Shown here piece after piece: positions 1-13,863 of a DNA stretch of 64,000 bases. The stretch is taken from NCBI RefSeq assembly GCF_964340395.1, contig NC_135562.1, positions 22,556,173 to 22,620,172 on the forward strand. Direction: 5' to 3'. How positions within the stretch are numbered: the stretch's first letter is position 1; the number at the start of each line of letters is the position of its first letter. This DNA comes from Glandiceps talaboti. Its lineage: Eukaryota; Hemichordata; Enteropneusta; Spengelidae. A program made the translations under genes and the position numbers. A model generated the notes under the pieces. The model did not search any database. It was given only the letters and a program-made list of their open reading frames with translations, and had not been told where the DNA came from.

Positions 1-1000
1 AATTCATAAGTAAACATTACACAAAGGCTTAGAAGGCTTTTATAACACGTGGACACCTTTCGTGAGCTGGTTGCGGTGCCGAAGTTAGTCGAAGCACAGG
101 GGATTAAGGGGGCAAGTATTTTTGCGACTTTCTTGCCAATGCGCGCAATATTTAGAGGTATGAATGCAATTTCATTTATTTTTATGGCAAAATAAACATA
201 ATTACGAAAAAAAGTATGTACCTTTGCATGTACACTTTAAATAACAGCAAGGTTACACCATGATAAATTCAATCCAGTACAGCCTGTACATGTATACCCC
301 TACCTAGAGCAATCAACATGTACATGGCAGCTATGTGTATTTACTTTATCACAATAGTGGTTGACCTCACTGTACAGGCTTCAAATACAAAAGCCATAGA
401 GTCTATGCATTAGTAAGTGCTAACAAGTACATGCACATCTGTGCAGGAAAGACAACATCATTTCCAGGTGTTCATTAGAAATTACTCCTACCTTCAAATA
501 AAGCATTGCATTATATATATATATATACATGAGTACCGTACTTTTTTTTACAGACAACCTGTGGATCGGCAATCGATATGGCTGCATCTGTACTGTTCTA
601 CATGTGCTTCGTCACCTCATATCCCAACAATCCGTACTATTCAATATACGTGTACAACATATCGATTTGTTTTTTTCTTGAAGTTATTTCAAGCGTAGTA
701 TATTTTCTTTTAGAATCAATCGATATCTATGAGCACTAGAAAACCACGACAATAACAACAATGCAGTCTAAAGATAGACTAAAAGGACAGCGAATGAATG
801 ACTCAATCAGCTGGCACTGCTTTTGCTTACGTGGACACATGGACGCCCGCTAGTAACTTAGTATTTCCATCCTCAAATCAACAAAATCGGGGACGGATCT
901 CTTTAATATCGAGTTAGACGGCGAGGATACTATCTATCCCAATCACCAATAGTGAATCTTTTTCGCTAAATATCATAAAATACAAGAATGTCAATACAAT
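1..1000. other. AT-rich non-coding sequence, no gene seen
   Basis: No convincing reading frame, RNA gene or element ends were found. A short open frame at 417-698 starts with GTG and has no recognisable composition. If the minus-strand exon at 1016-1177 is real, this stretch is the start of its first intron. Confidence 0.5.
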
Positions 1001-1015
1001 CTGTTAGGTACTCAC

Positions 1016-1177
1016 ACGAGCACGACGTCTTCTACTCTTTTTGTCGTCACCGTCGAAATCAAACGATGGGGGAGGGGTTGTAGACTTGAAGCCAAACACG
1101 AAAACTAGACCCACTAAAACAATAACACTCAAAACAGGCAGTGAAAACTGCAGCGTAGCAAGATCTTTGGTCTCCAT
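1016..1177 (-). CDS. First coding exon of a single-pass membrane protein (partial gene)
   Basis: The first ATG in the frame is at 1177 (minus strand) and gives 54 codons before a strong splice donor, GTGAGTACC, with its GT at 1015-1014, so the exon ends in phase 0. The peptide begins METKDLATLQ, has one hydrophobic segment at about residues 11-30, a proline and acidic linker (TTPPPSFDFDGDD), then a basic cluster (KKSRRRRAR). A short N-terminus followed by a membrane segment and a positive charge cluster suggests an ER or plasma-membrane anchor with most of the protein cytosolic. The family is not recognised; anchors of ER proteins such as the metadherin/LYRIC or ribosome-receptor type are only a loose resemblance. 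Later exons would lie to the left and may be outside the window. A CRE and GC-richer DNA just upstream fit a promoter. Confidence 0.5.
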
Positions 1178-1297
1178 GAAAAATATAAAACAAGATGTAC
1201 TTGTGTTAAACGTATATATATAATCCAATATGTTTACCGACGTCTACGCGTCGAGCAGTCAGCCGTCTCAGTAGTTTCAATATGGAAGCAACACTGA

Positions 1298-1305
1298 TGA
1301 CGTCA
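1298..1305. promoter_or_regulatory. Palindromic CRE (TGACGTCA) upstream of the 1177 start
   Basis: A perfect TGACGTCA sits about 120 bp upstream of the minus-strand ATG at 1177, and a half-site (ACGTCA) follows near 1330. TGACGTCA is the established binding site of CREB/ATF bZIP factors. Its position relative to the exon suggests a proximal promoter element. This is inference from position; one 8-mer is expected by chance roughly once per 65 kb. Confidence 0.4.
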
Positions 1306-1345
1306 CAGCTAATCAGTAATCAATTTCATACGTCACAGCGATTGT

Positions 1346-1790
1346 GCACAACAGATCGTACCCCTTCCGTCATCGAGTTGTATCGTACAAGACCAAAACA
1401 TGGGTTCATTTTTACTTTTAACTACATTTAGGGGGATCGGTGCAAACGCAGGAACACGCCAGGTGCAGACCAGTCCTAGTCAGGTCAGCAATTGACTGAA
1501 TATTTGTTAAGGTTCACATTCAGATTGAAAAATGTGACTCGGTCATTGTATTTGTTGTAGATTTTGGATTAGCTGTAGTCAGGTTATATTTTCTCAGCAA
1601 TTCGCCATCAGTTATCTTAATTATTCAAATAACCACACAATTAGTGTATTCTGTTCTAGGAATCACATTTTTCACATCGATTTCATATTCGTTCTTGTAC
1701 ATACTGGGTACGTTCAAGAGCTAAAAATGTTTTTGGCCAATGCTTTGGCCTGATCGCACCTGGCCAAGTGTGAATCCCAGTCAATACATG
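1346..1790. other. Non-coding, nothing recognised
   Basis: No reading frame or repeat structure was seen between the putative promoter and the pentamer repeat at 1791. Confidence 0.4.
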
Positions 1791-1840
1791 ACCTGACCTG
1801 ACCTGACCTGACCTGACTTGACCTGACCTGACCTGGCCTG
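1791..1840. repeat. ACCTG pentanucleotide repeat
   Basis: About ten tandem copies of ACCTG with a few substitutions (ACTTG, GCCTG). Confidence 0.85.
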
Positions 1841-2005
1841 TACCTGCGTTTTGTACCAACCAGCAGAAAATTAGCTACAAATGTGTTTCTGGAGCCGCCA
1901 CCTACTTAGGGGAGAACCATTTGATTTCTGGGGGGGGGGGGTATGGAGGATTTTGAGAAAAAAAATTTGTTTCCAGGTGAACCAGAAATTTTTTTTTGAT
2001 CCTTT

Positions 2006-2014
2006 AATAATAAT

Positions 2015-2083
<69 letters not shown>

Positions 2084-2090
2084 AATAATG
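2006..2090. repeat. (TAA)n/(ATC)n microsatellite, probable LINE 3' tail
   Basis: Short TAA repeats pass into about 22 ATC units and end in ATAATAATGG. On the minus strand this is an (ATG)n tract directly after the LINE's terminal sequence and an AATAAA, as expected for non-LTR elements that end in short tandem repeats instead of poly(A). Confidence 0.8.
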
Positions 2091-3086
2091 GTTTATTAAT
2101 CTCAGCCATTGTGGCCAAAAGGCCAAATTACACTGAGTTACAAAAAACATATACAATCGAATGCAATTTAAAAAGGAATCACTACAAGGTAAAATCACAA
2201 CAGCATAAAATTTACACAGAACTCCAAAACACAATTTACAGAAATACACAAAACACGAGAACACAAGGTAAAGCATGTAGTAAACACTTTACCTATTGCG
2301 AAACAAATTTACACAGTACACTATCGGACTACATTCTTTGCGTTTTGTGCGAAATGAAAAATTCACACGGTTACGATTTCTGGTTGTATAGTTATGATTA
2401 CTTGGAGTTGGGATGTGATAGTTGAGTTTGTGGTTGGACTGAATTACATCCTTAGCAAATTTTTGACAGATTTTTTTCCGCCTAGATTCAAGTGAATCGA
2501 GATTCAACAAGGACAGTGATTCATTGTAACTGTAAAAAGGATATATTATCCGCAAGGCCCGTTTCTGAAATGCGCTCAATTTGCGTCTTTAACTTTTCTG
2601 TTAGCCCCCCTGCCACACAACACATGAGTATTCAAGAGTTGAACGAACTAATTAAGGATACATAAATGAGCTTGAGGTCTTCTACGCTAGCACCGAACCG
2701 ACATAATATCCGTAGAATATGTAATCTCATGGAAGTTTTGGTAACAATTTCATTAACGTGGTTTTCCCACTTTAACTGATTATTAATAGTGATTCCAAGG
2801 CATTTAAAATTTTCAACTGATGACAAGGAAATACCATCGAGCATGAGGGGCTGGGGATCAGTAACACTTTTTGCGAAACACATAACCATTTCTTTACATT
2901 TCTTGGGGTTTAATTTCATGTTATTAATATGTGACCAGTTGTTCACCCTGTCTAATTGTAACTGCATATGAAGACGAACTTCGATTGAAACACTCAGATA
3001 GAGTGGTGTCATCCATGAATACAAAATGTGAGCATTCTATACATTCTTGAATATCATTAATCATGACTATGAAAAGAATGGCTTGA
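2086..3086 (-). pseudogene. 5'-truncated non-LTR retrotransposon, reverse transcriptase C-terminal part
   Basis: Read on the minus strand, the frame starts inside a reverse transcriptase (ILFIVMINDI) and reaches the catalytic box FMDD near 3011. A frameshift follows, then palm/thumb-like sequence (VNNWSHINNMKLNPKKCKEM, then KCLGITINNQLKWENHV), another frameshift, and the motif LEYSCVVWQGG. The last part is QKRALRIIYPF and a basic C-terminus. This order is typical of jockey/CR1/L2-type LINEs. The copy is dead: at least two frameshifts and loss of everything upstream of the RT. It ends in AATAAACC and the (ATG)n tract, and lies inside the poly-G DNA element, so it inserted later than that element. 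Confidence 0.85.
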
Positions 3087-4192
3087 GAAAAAAAAAATTG
3101 TCATAACAGACAGAAGAGAAAAAAAAATTTGTCACAATGCACCAGAAATGAGCAAATTTGGAAACCTTATTCTCATGTATTCTTTGGCGGCGAGCCGCCA
3201 TAGGCAGCGCAAATGTTTTTAATACAAGTATAAATTCCTGTTTTTTCCAGCACTTATCATTAAAGCATGCACTATATAGCTCTGCGGCTTTAAATCCAAG
3301 TGCACACAAAGTTTTCCTTTCCTTTTCTGACCCAAGAAAACATATTTCAGGATTTTTGTTGCAATATCTCAATGACCGTCACAGTCAATATCTGAAGGGG
3401 ACTATTTGGCTTCTGTAAATTAAGACAATTTAAAAAACAAGACAGGAGTCAATAAACTAGTGTGAAAATCAATATATTTTTCTTTCAATATAAATCTCTT
3501 ATAAAGATGTACAAATAAATCTTTCTCAAGTTGACAATGAAAATTGAGGAACAACAAATATAACGAAATACAAAAAATAATATCTTCCCTGAGAACTTAG
3601 AGGAATTGACTGATTCAAAGAAAAGCAGGTTTAGTACTGATCAGAGTTGATTTTGGAACTGTTCTATAATTTAAAGTTGTAATTTAACGTAGACAGACGT
3701 CTTTCATACTAACTGCTAATTCTTCTACTTGCACAAGTTATTTAGAGGTACAGTTGTGAACCATTGTGACGTGGTATAGGTATGAACAACGCATTACAAA
3801 CTTAATGACTAATTAAAAATAAAATTTGCACTGCTACTCCATTTGAAAAAAAATTGATGCAGGACTGACAGTAGAAAAAAAATTGCTGTCACTCTGACTG
3901 GAAAAAAAATTTGCTCCCATACCCACTTCCTCCATACCCCCCCCCCCGAAATCAAATGGTTCGCCCCTTACTTTAAAAGTTTCTTGTCAAAGGTTTAATA
4001 ACTGTTGGCCAACGGTAAAAAACGAAACACTGCCATCAAATAAATCAAATGACTACACATACTTACCTACTTTAATAATACATGTACATTGATTACTGCA
4101 AGTTTTCATGTCATACCATTTGAAATTATTTTATCATTATGAAACTTTGAGAATTTTTCTCGAAGGTAGTTTTATGAATTAAAATTTCAATT

Positions 4193-5793
4193 GTGATCAT
4201 AGGGCATGCTCTCAGGCTTAGTTGTCTTTATGAACAAACAAACAAACAAACAAACAAACAAATAAATAAACAAGTAAATAAAAATAAACGAACAACCAAC
4301 CAACCAACCTACCAACCAACCGAACACTAAATAAATTAATTAATAAAATAAATAAATAAATAAATACTGACAATCATCAACAAGAGAGGAATTACAAATC
4401 ATTATCAACTACAAGAATTACTATATGTTTTCCTATATGTAAAATGCTCACAGTGGGGTATGTACAATTGTGACCATTTCACATATACTCACAGTGGGGT
4501 ATGTACAATTGTGACGTCCATTTCACATATACTCACAGTGGGGTATGTACAATTGTGACGTCCATTTCACATATACTCACAGTGGGGTATGTACAATTGT
4601 GACCATTTCACATATACTCACAGTGGGGTATGTACAATTGTGACCATTTCACATATACTCACAGTGGGGTATGTACAATTGTGACCATTTCACATATACT
4701 CACAGTGGGGTATGTACAGTTGTGACCATTTCACATATACTCACAGTGGGGTATGTACAATTGTGACCATTTCACATATACTCACAGTGGGGTATGTACA
4801 ATTGTGACCATTTCACATATACTCACAGTGGTGTATGTACAGTTGTGACCATTTCACATATACTCACAGTGGGGTATGTACAATTGTGACCATTTCACAT
4901 ATACTCACAGTGGGGTATGTACAATTGTGACCATTTCACATATACTCACAGTGGGGTATGTACAATTGTGACCATTTCACATATACTCACAGTGGGGTAT
5001 GTACAATTGTGACCATTTCACATATACTCACAGTGGGGTATGTACAGTTGTGACCATTTCACATATACTCACAGTGGGGTATGTACAATTGTGACCATTT
5101 CACATATACTCACAGTGGGGTATGTACAGTTGTGACCATTTCACATATACTCACAGTGGGGTATGTACAGTTGTGACCATTTCACATATACTCACAGTGG
5201 GGTATGTACAGTTGTGACCATTTCACATATACTCACAGTGGGGTATGTACAATTGTGACCATTTCACATATACTCACAGTGGGGTATGTACAATTGTGAC
5301 CATTTCACATATACTCACAGTAGGGTATGTACAATTGTGACCATTTCACATATACTCACAGTGGGGTATGTACAATTGTGACCATTTCACATATACTCAC
5401 AGTGGGGTATGTACAATTGTGACGTCCATTTCACATATACTCACAGTGGGGTATGTACAGTTGTGACGTCCATTTCACATATACTCACAGTGGGGTATGT
5501 ACAGTTGTGACCATTTCACATATACTCACAGTGGGGTATGTACAATTGTGACCATTTCACATATACTCACAGTGGGGTATGTACAATTGTGACCATTTCA
5601 CATATACTCACAGTGGGGTATGTACAATTGTGACGTCCATTTCACATATACTCACAGTGGGGTATGTACAATTGTGACCATTTCACATATACTCACAGTG
5701 GGGTATGTACAATTGTGACCATTTCACATATAGGAAAACATATAGTAATTCTTGTAGTTGATAATGATTTGTAATTACTCTCTTGTTGTTGAT

Positions 5794-5836
<43 letters not shown>

Positions 5837-5932
5837 TCTATTGTTTGTTTGTTTGTTTGTTTGTTTGTTTGTTTGTTTGTTTCGTAAACATAACTAAGCC
5901 TGAGTGCCCTGTGTTGTGATCAGGAAAGGATA
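4193..5932. mobile_element. Fold-back element: about 240-bp inverted arms around a minisatellite core
   Basis: The left arm (about 4193-4440) contains CTCAGGCTTAGTT, ACAA and AATA microsatellites, ATCAACAAGAGAG and a stretch ending CATATAGTAA-like sequence in inverse. The right arm (about 5728-5932) is its reverse complement: AGGAAAACATATAGTAATTC, CTCTCTTGTTGTTGAT, TTTA and TTTG microsatellites, AACTAAGCCTGAG. Similarity stops outside these limits on both sides. The core is a 41-bp tandem array. No coding sequence is present, so any mobility would need enzymes from elsewhere. A clear target-site duplication was not found. Confidence 0.8.
4447..5729. repeat. 41-bp minisatellite, about 31 copies
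   Basis: The unit contains CTCACAGTGGGGTATGTACA and TTGTGACCATTTCACATATA. Most units are 41 bp; a minority carry GTC inserted (GTGACGTCCATT) and are 44 bp, which creates a GACGTC site. Units alternate mainly between GTACAATTG and GTACAGTTG. It forms the core of the fold-back element. Confidence 0.95.
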
Positions 5933-6888
5933 TTGTTAGCATTGTTATCACGTTGACATGTTAAAATAACACCAGTTAGCACTCCTTTCGTCTGTAATAT
6001 AAGGTGCGCCGTGACGGGGCGCCCTCACACATCGGCCAACCCTTCCCGAGGAGGCCGGCGAGGGCGGAACGTCACGACATATCTTACAGTCTTCTTTAGT
6101 CCTTAAATCTCAGAAATGTGGCGGCCTGGGGTACCTACCCCCACACTGCTCCCCTGTATTTTTACACTGAGGTGTGTTATATATATATATGAACAAATTA
6201 TTTGATAATCCCGAAATAACACCGTATGAATGACAAAAATCAAACTATTTTATTGGTCTTTAAAATGTCTATACCTAATATATGATGTTTTTAAAATAGG
6301 AATGCAGTCACGTCACTATTAGGGATCCCGTAACAAAGGACACAAGCATTTCGAACTGAAGACGTGTGCCTGCAGTAGTTCAAATTTCGGTATATTTTAG
6401 AGGACTTGTCTAGCAAGCTTTATGATATCTAAGTAACATATTCAGGGTAATTATACAAAGAAACAACATTTCGGAATATTTGCAATATAGGACAAGATAT
6501 TTATACAAAGTCATGTACATTTATATACCAGTAATTTTATACTTCCTATCCATTATCCAATATCTATCGTCAAATATTTAGTCTGTATTAAACTTACCCT
6601 GTAAACAATTTTGAGTAATATTTAAACTTAAATTTGGTTAAGACACTAGACGGCGATTTATCACGAAGACTAATAACATTGGCCTCATAAGGAAACATCG
6701 GCCGTTGCGGGCGCTCTTCTCATTCCTTTCCACACTGTAACAAGCAAGCTATCATGATATTCACTATTAACAATTTGATATAGTCTACTACAAGCACTAG
6801 TCAATGTGTGATATATTACCAACACCACATCATGTTGTAAACACACAGTAGCAAATTTAAATATTGTCTCTGGACAACTAGTAGTTGG
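5933..6888. other. Non-coding stretch with a GC-rich hairpin near its left end
   Basis: No reading frame was seen. The only structured part is the GC-rich hairpin at 6010-6076; the rest is AT-rich and unremarkable apart from a short TA run near 6180. Confidence 0.4.
6010..6076. other. GC-rich three-tier hairpin
   Basis: Three nested perfect stems can be read: CGTGACG (6010-6016) with CGTCACG (6070-6076), CGCCCTC (6020-6026) with GAGGGCG (6060-6066), and CGGCC (6033-6037) with GGCCG (6053-6057). It stands out by GC content from its AT-rich surroundings. It could be a structured RNA segment, a remnant of a GC-rich element or a protein-binding palindrome; nothing here decides between them. Confidence 0.5.
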
Positions 6889-6951
6889 ACAGGGTGGAGG
6901 GATGGGACGGGGTGGAGGGATGGGACGGGGTGGAGGGATGGGACGGGGTAG
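6889..6951. repeat. 18-bp G-rich tandem repeat
   Basis: About 3.5 copies of GGACGGGGTGGAGGGATG. The unit length is a multiple of three, which creates a proline-rich open frame on the minus strand that is not considered coding. Confidence 0.85.
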
Positions 6952-7127
6952 GCAGTAATTCAATAAACTCGTGTTTGACAGGTGGGTGTTACTATAATTA
7001 ATATAATTATATAATTAATACACGTACACATTATCATTATGTATTTACCATATCAATGTCAGAAACCAATTCAATCTTTTTTCATTTGACATTCTGTCAT
7101 ATACAAAATAGCGACTAAGATGCCAGG

Positions 7128-7206
7128 ATGTATGTATGTATGTATGTATGTATGTATGTATGTATGTATGTATGTATGTATGTATGTATGTATGTATGTA
7201 TATATG
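7128..7206. repeat. (ATGT)n microsatellite
   Basis: About 19 uninterrupted tetranucleotide units. Confidence 0.95.
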
Positions 7207-7299
7207 TAGAAACCACGGTGAGAAGAAGAGAGCGACAGCCCTTGCATGTGAAAGTAAACAAATGTTACAGCAAACAGACAGGTCTTTGAAAGTATTCTT

Positions 7300-7305
7300 T
7301 TTATT
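7300..7305 (-). terminator. Candidate poly(A) signal AATAAA
   Basis: TTTATT on the plus strand is AATAAA on the minus strand, about 350 bp after the stop codon of the 7657-10710 gene. It is the only clear hexamer noticed on that side. Confidence 0.3.
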
Positions 7306-7656
7306 GGATTATAAATCAATCTAGAAACTTTGATTCGATTATTACAGTTTTTGAAGCTGACTTTTCTTTATAGTGTACACTTCCAATAAAACGTCATGAA
7401 ATAGATTTAATATTTTTGGTACGGGTTTATGCCATTAAGTTAGTCTAGGAACTCAACGACCGAGTTGTACGACGGTACGGCCAAATATTGAATTGTTCTC
7501 GATGATTAACAGGGCTGAATGGATGTTAACATCATATCGATACAGATACGTAACAGAACTGTCCATCCATCAATATATGGCGACAACCAGAGAAGGGAAG
7601 AAGATGTAGTAGTAGAAAGATGAAAAATGTTGATTGACATAATCTGAAGGTCTTCT

Positions 7657-10710
<3,054 letters not shown>

Positions 10711-11027
10711 TGTATTGACTGGTAGGGACTGCAATGTACCACTGAGAAAGATGGCCACTACAATGACGGACGAGAAATGCTATATTGATCAAACTGTGTG
10801 ATATATATGAACAAATATGCTCATAATAAGGACCTCCCTAGCAACATGTTATATAAGGCTAGACCCCCCAAGTTCCAGGTAAAATACAACTGTACACAGC
10901 TGAAATCGTAGAGGTGATGTACGACATTGGAAGTTGTCTACAGATTTTGATTTGCATACCACTAAGTTGACATCCTGGAAATCGTGTTAAAGCAAACATT
11001 ATTTGGTTGGCATTAAAACAGTGTTTA

Positions 11028-11096
11028 TGTATACGTACTTGTATGCACACAGATACAGATTATGTATACGTACTTGTATGCACACAGATACAGATA
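11028..11096. repeat. 35-bp direct duplication
   Basis: Two adjacent identical copies of a segment containing TATGTATACGTACTTGTATG and CACACAGATACAGAT, upstream of the minus-strand gene. Confidence 0.85.
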
Positions 11097-11535
11097 TATA
11101 GTAGAATATAGGAAGGTATATGTGATATCATAATCCTTCATATGCACTGCATGGAATCCATGCATGCTATATATATACATGGAAATCTATGGTGTGAATT
11201 ACATTGTAATTGGAGGAAGGATATATCGGTACGGGAATAAAAGCTATTGAAAGGGTACTACTCAACTAGTACTCACTCAGCATCTCCAGATACACAGAAT
11301 CGCAAGTTGGTTCGCACTGGATAAACTCACATTAGGTCAAGATTTCTATCATATTTCTACTACCACCAGGAGGAAGAGATCATGCAATATTTCATAGCAA
11401 TACCTGTGCAATCTCGCTTTACTTACTTCCATCTTGGAAATTTGTTTTGCCCGAAGTTACTTGAAATAAATATTGTGTGATGGCTTCATAAAGGTGGTAA
11501 TAGAAATGGTAGAAATATGACGATGGATTAAATAT
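11097..11535. other. Intergenic spacer, nothing recognised
   Basis: Spacer between the two divergent small membrane-protein genes; a short palindromic GCATGG/CCATGC region lies near 11150-11165. Confidence 0.4.
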
Positions 11536-12290
11536 TAACTTTCAGTAACGTCTATGTAGTTATACTTACAGTAACGTCTATGTAGTTATACTTACAGTAA
11601 CGTCTATGTAGTTATACTTACAGTAACGTCTATGTAGTTTTACTTACAGTAACGTCTATGTAGTTTTACTTACAGTAACGTCTATGTAGTTATACTTACA
11701 GTAACGTCTATGTAGTTATACTTACAGTAACTTCTATGTAGTTATACTTACAGTAACGTCTATGTAGTTATACTTACAGTAACGTCTATGTAGTTATACT
11801 TACAGTAACGTCTATGTAGTTATACTTACAGTAACGTCTATATAGTTTTACTTTCAGTAACGTCTATGTAGTTATACTTACAGTAACGTCTATGTAGTTT
11901 TACTTACAGTAACGTCTATGTAGTTATACTTACAGTAACGTCTATGTAGTTTTACTTACAGTAACGTCTATGTAGTTATACTTACAGTAACGTCTATGTA
12001 GTTATACTTACAGTAACGTCTATGTAGTTATACTTACAGTAACGTCTATGTAGTTTTACTTTCAGTAACGTCTATGTAGTTTTACTTACAGTAACGTCTA
12101 TGTAGTTATACTTACAGTAACGTCTATGTAGTTATACTTTCAGTAACGTCTATGTAGTTATACTTACAGTAACGTCTATGTAGTTTTACTTACAGTAACG
12201 TCTATGTAGTTATACTTACAGTAACGTCTATGTAGTTATACTTACAGTAACGTCTATGTAGTTTTACTTACAGTAATGTTTATACAGTTA
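11536..12290. repeat. 26-bp minisatellite, about 29 copies
   Basis: The unit contains CAGTAACGTCTATGTAGTTA and TACTTA. Variants are few (TTTTACTTA, CTTTCAG). On the minus strand every TACTTACAG unit presents GTAAGTA, a strong splice-donor consensus. The array lies between the two divergent membrane-protein genes. Confidence 0.95.
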
Positions 12291-12474
12291 TATTTGTTAC
12301 CTCATTCCATTCTGTTGAGATTATTGTTTATTCCCAAGATGGTTACAAGAGGGGGGTTGGCGATATGACCGTATCATGGTTGCTTGGTTAACATGATCTA
12401 AAACGCCAACTGTAAATAAATTTAAAACAACAATCATTTACAAATATAAAACAAGGATACATTTATAAATACTA

Positions 12475-12676
12475 AAACAAACAAACAAACAAACAAACAG
12501 ACAAACAAACAGACAAACACAAACAAACAAACAAACAAACAGACAAACAAACAAACAAACACAAACGAACGAACGCGCGAACAAACAAACAAACAAACAA
12601 ACAAACAAACAAACAAACAAACAAACAAACACACACACAAACAAACAAACAAACAAACAAACAAACAAACAAACAA
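12475..12676. repeat. (ACAA)n microsatellite, about 200 bp
   Basis: ACAA units with scattered ACAG, ACAC and ACGA variants. Confidence 0.95.
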
Positions 12677-12939
12677 AAATGTGTAACAAATAAATAACAG
12701 TTACAACGTGTATGCGCATATTGTTACATGGGCTTACATGTATGAGAGAGGAAACATCGCAAATATATAGAGTTAATACAATCTAGTGTCCTAAAGGGAT
12801 GCACCATAAAACTAAATGTTTCCATGTCATACAGGAGGTTAGGGGTGATTACCTGCTACTTCAAATATGATCGTAAGTCAGCATAGTTGTGTAGAACAGG
12901 CTGGGTAGGATTGGAGCCGTTACATTCACTGAAAACCGA
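12677..12939. other. Intergenic spacer, nothing recognised
   Basis: No frame or repeat seen. Confidence 0.35.
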
Positions 12940-13102
12940 AGCATGGAATCTACATTAAAATGAAATAGACACTTCTCACGGAATCTACATTAAAATAAAA
13001 TAGATAGATCTCATGAAATCTATTTTAAAATAAAATAGACAACTATCATAGAATCTACATTAAAATAAAATAGATGGATCTCATGAAATCTATTTTAAAA
13101 TT
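12940..13102. repeat. About 40-bp degenerate tandem repeat, 4 copies
   Basis: Units carry ATCTACATTAAAATAAAATA or ATCTATTTTAAAATAAAATA followed by GATAGATCTCAT-like sequence. Alternate units resemble each other more closely, suggesting a roughly 78-bp dimer. Confidence 0.75.
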
Positions 13103-13796
13103 GTCTGTGATTTTTCCGGTACATACTCTGCAAAGTCGTTGTATTTCACCTAATGTAATACGTATACTATTTAATAGCATTCATCAATATAGAGAAAACT
13201 TAAAACAACATTTATCCTAAATGACACGGATATCACTTTATCTGAAAATAGGTGTACACGTATTTATCAAATACCCCTATCACCCTTACTCGATGGACTT
13301 TTATAATGGTATCGACCAAATTAGTTAATCATCGACAATCTATAGTTACACCTATTGTAAAGCAAGTGAGTAATTAACTTGTTATCTTGTCCAGTGTGTA
13401 TGAACCTTACCCAACTGACTTCTGATACGATGTACGCATGATTAATACATTGCAAACATACAACATGCGTCCACTCCAGTCAAGGTCATCGGTCAAATCG
13501 ACGAAACCTTTAATGCCACTAACTTCATGTTCATGTACTACAAGCCACTGGCGTCACTAGTTTAAACGTGGTAGCGCAATCACCAAATATGGGCAAGTGA
13601 TAAATATTAATCGTAATATCACCGGGATAAAGAAAACCAAACAATGTGTTTTGAATGGAAAAATACAATAGTTGGGTTACTGGGTTACGAGGTTACTAAG
13701 TCTATTTCGGACAAAATTTGAAAAAAAGAAATCGTAGTCCAGCTCTCTTTTTTGAAAATTGAATGCAATTATCAAGCGATTGTCACTGTTGAGTGG
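13103..13796. other. Intergenic spacer, nothing recognised
   Basis: AT-rich; no frame, RNA gene or repeat seen. Confidence 0.4.
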
Positions 13797-13820
13797 AAGA
13801 ATGGATGGATGAATGGATGG

Positions 13821-13863
<43 letters not shown>

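Larger units (their letters stand above)
1908..3968. mobile_element. DNA element with poly-G terminal inverted repeats and TACTT target duplication
   Basis: The left end (AGGGGAGAACCATTTGATTT then a G-run and TATGGAGGA) is matched in inverse orientation at the right end, 3931-3968. Both ends are flanked by TACTT (1903-1907 and 3969-3973), a perfect 5-bp target-site duplication. The termini match those of elements at 20161 and 36165, so this is a family. A LINE fragment with its trinucleotide tail has inserted inside (about 2006-3086). The remaining interior is AT-rich with long A/T runs. A 101-codon open stretch at 3067-3372 (minus, no ATG) might be decayed coding sequence but shows no motif. 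The superfamily is not identified. Confidence 0.75.

Noticed and set aside
2817-2831. CTGATGA...GAAA as a second hammerhead ribozyme
   Set aside because: Only four bases separate the boxes so no stem II can form, and the sequence is inside the antisense of the LINE reverse transcriptase.
3067-3372. 101-codon minus-strand frame as a transposase remnant
   Set aside because: No ATG and no recognisable catalytic motif; mentioned under the element but not called.
12434-12719. Cysteine/valine/phenylalanine-rich minus-strand frames
   Set aside because: Translations of the (ACAA)n microsatellite on the opposite strand.
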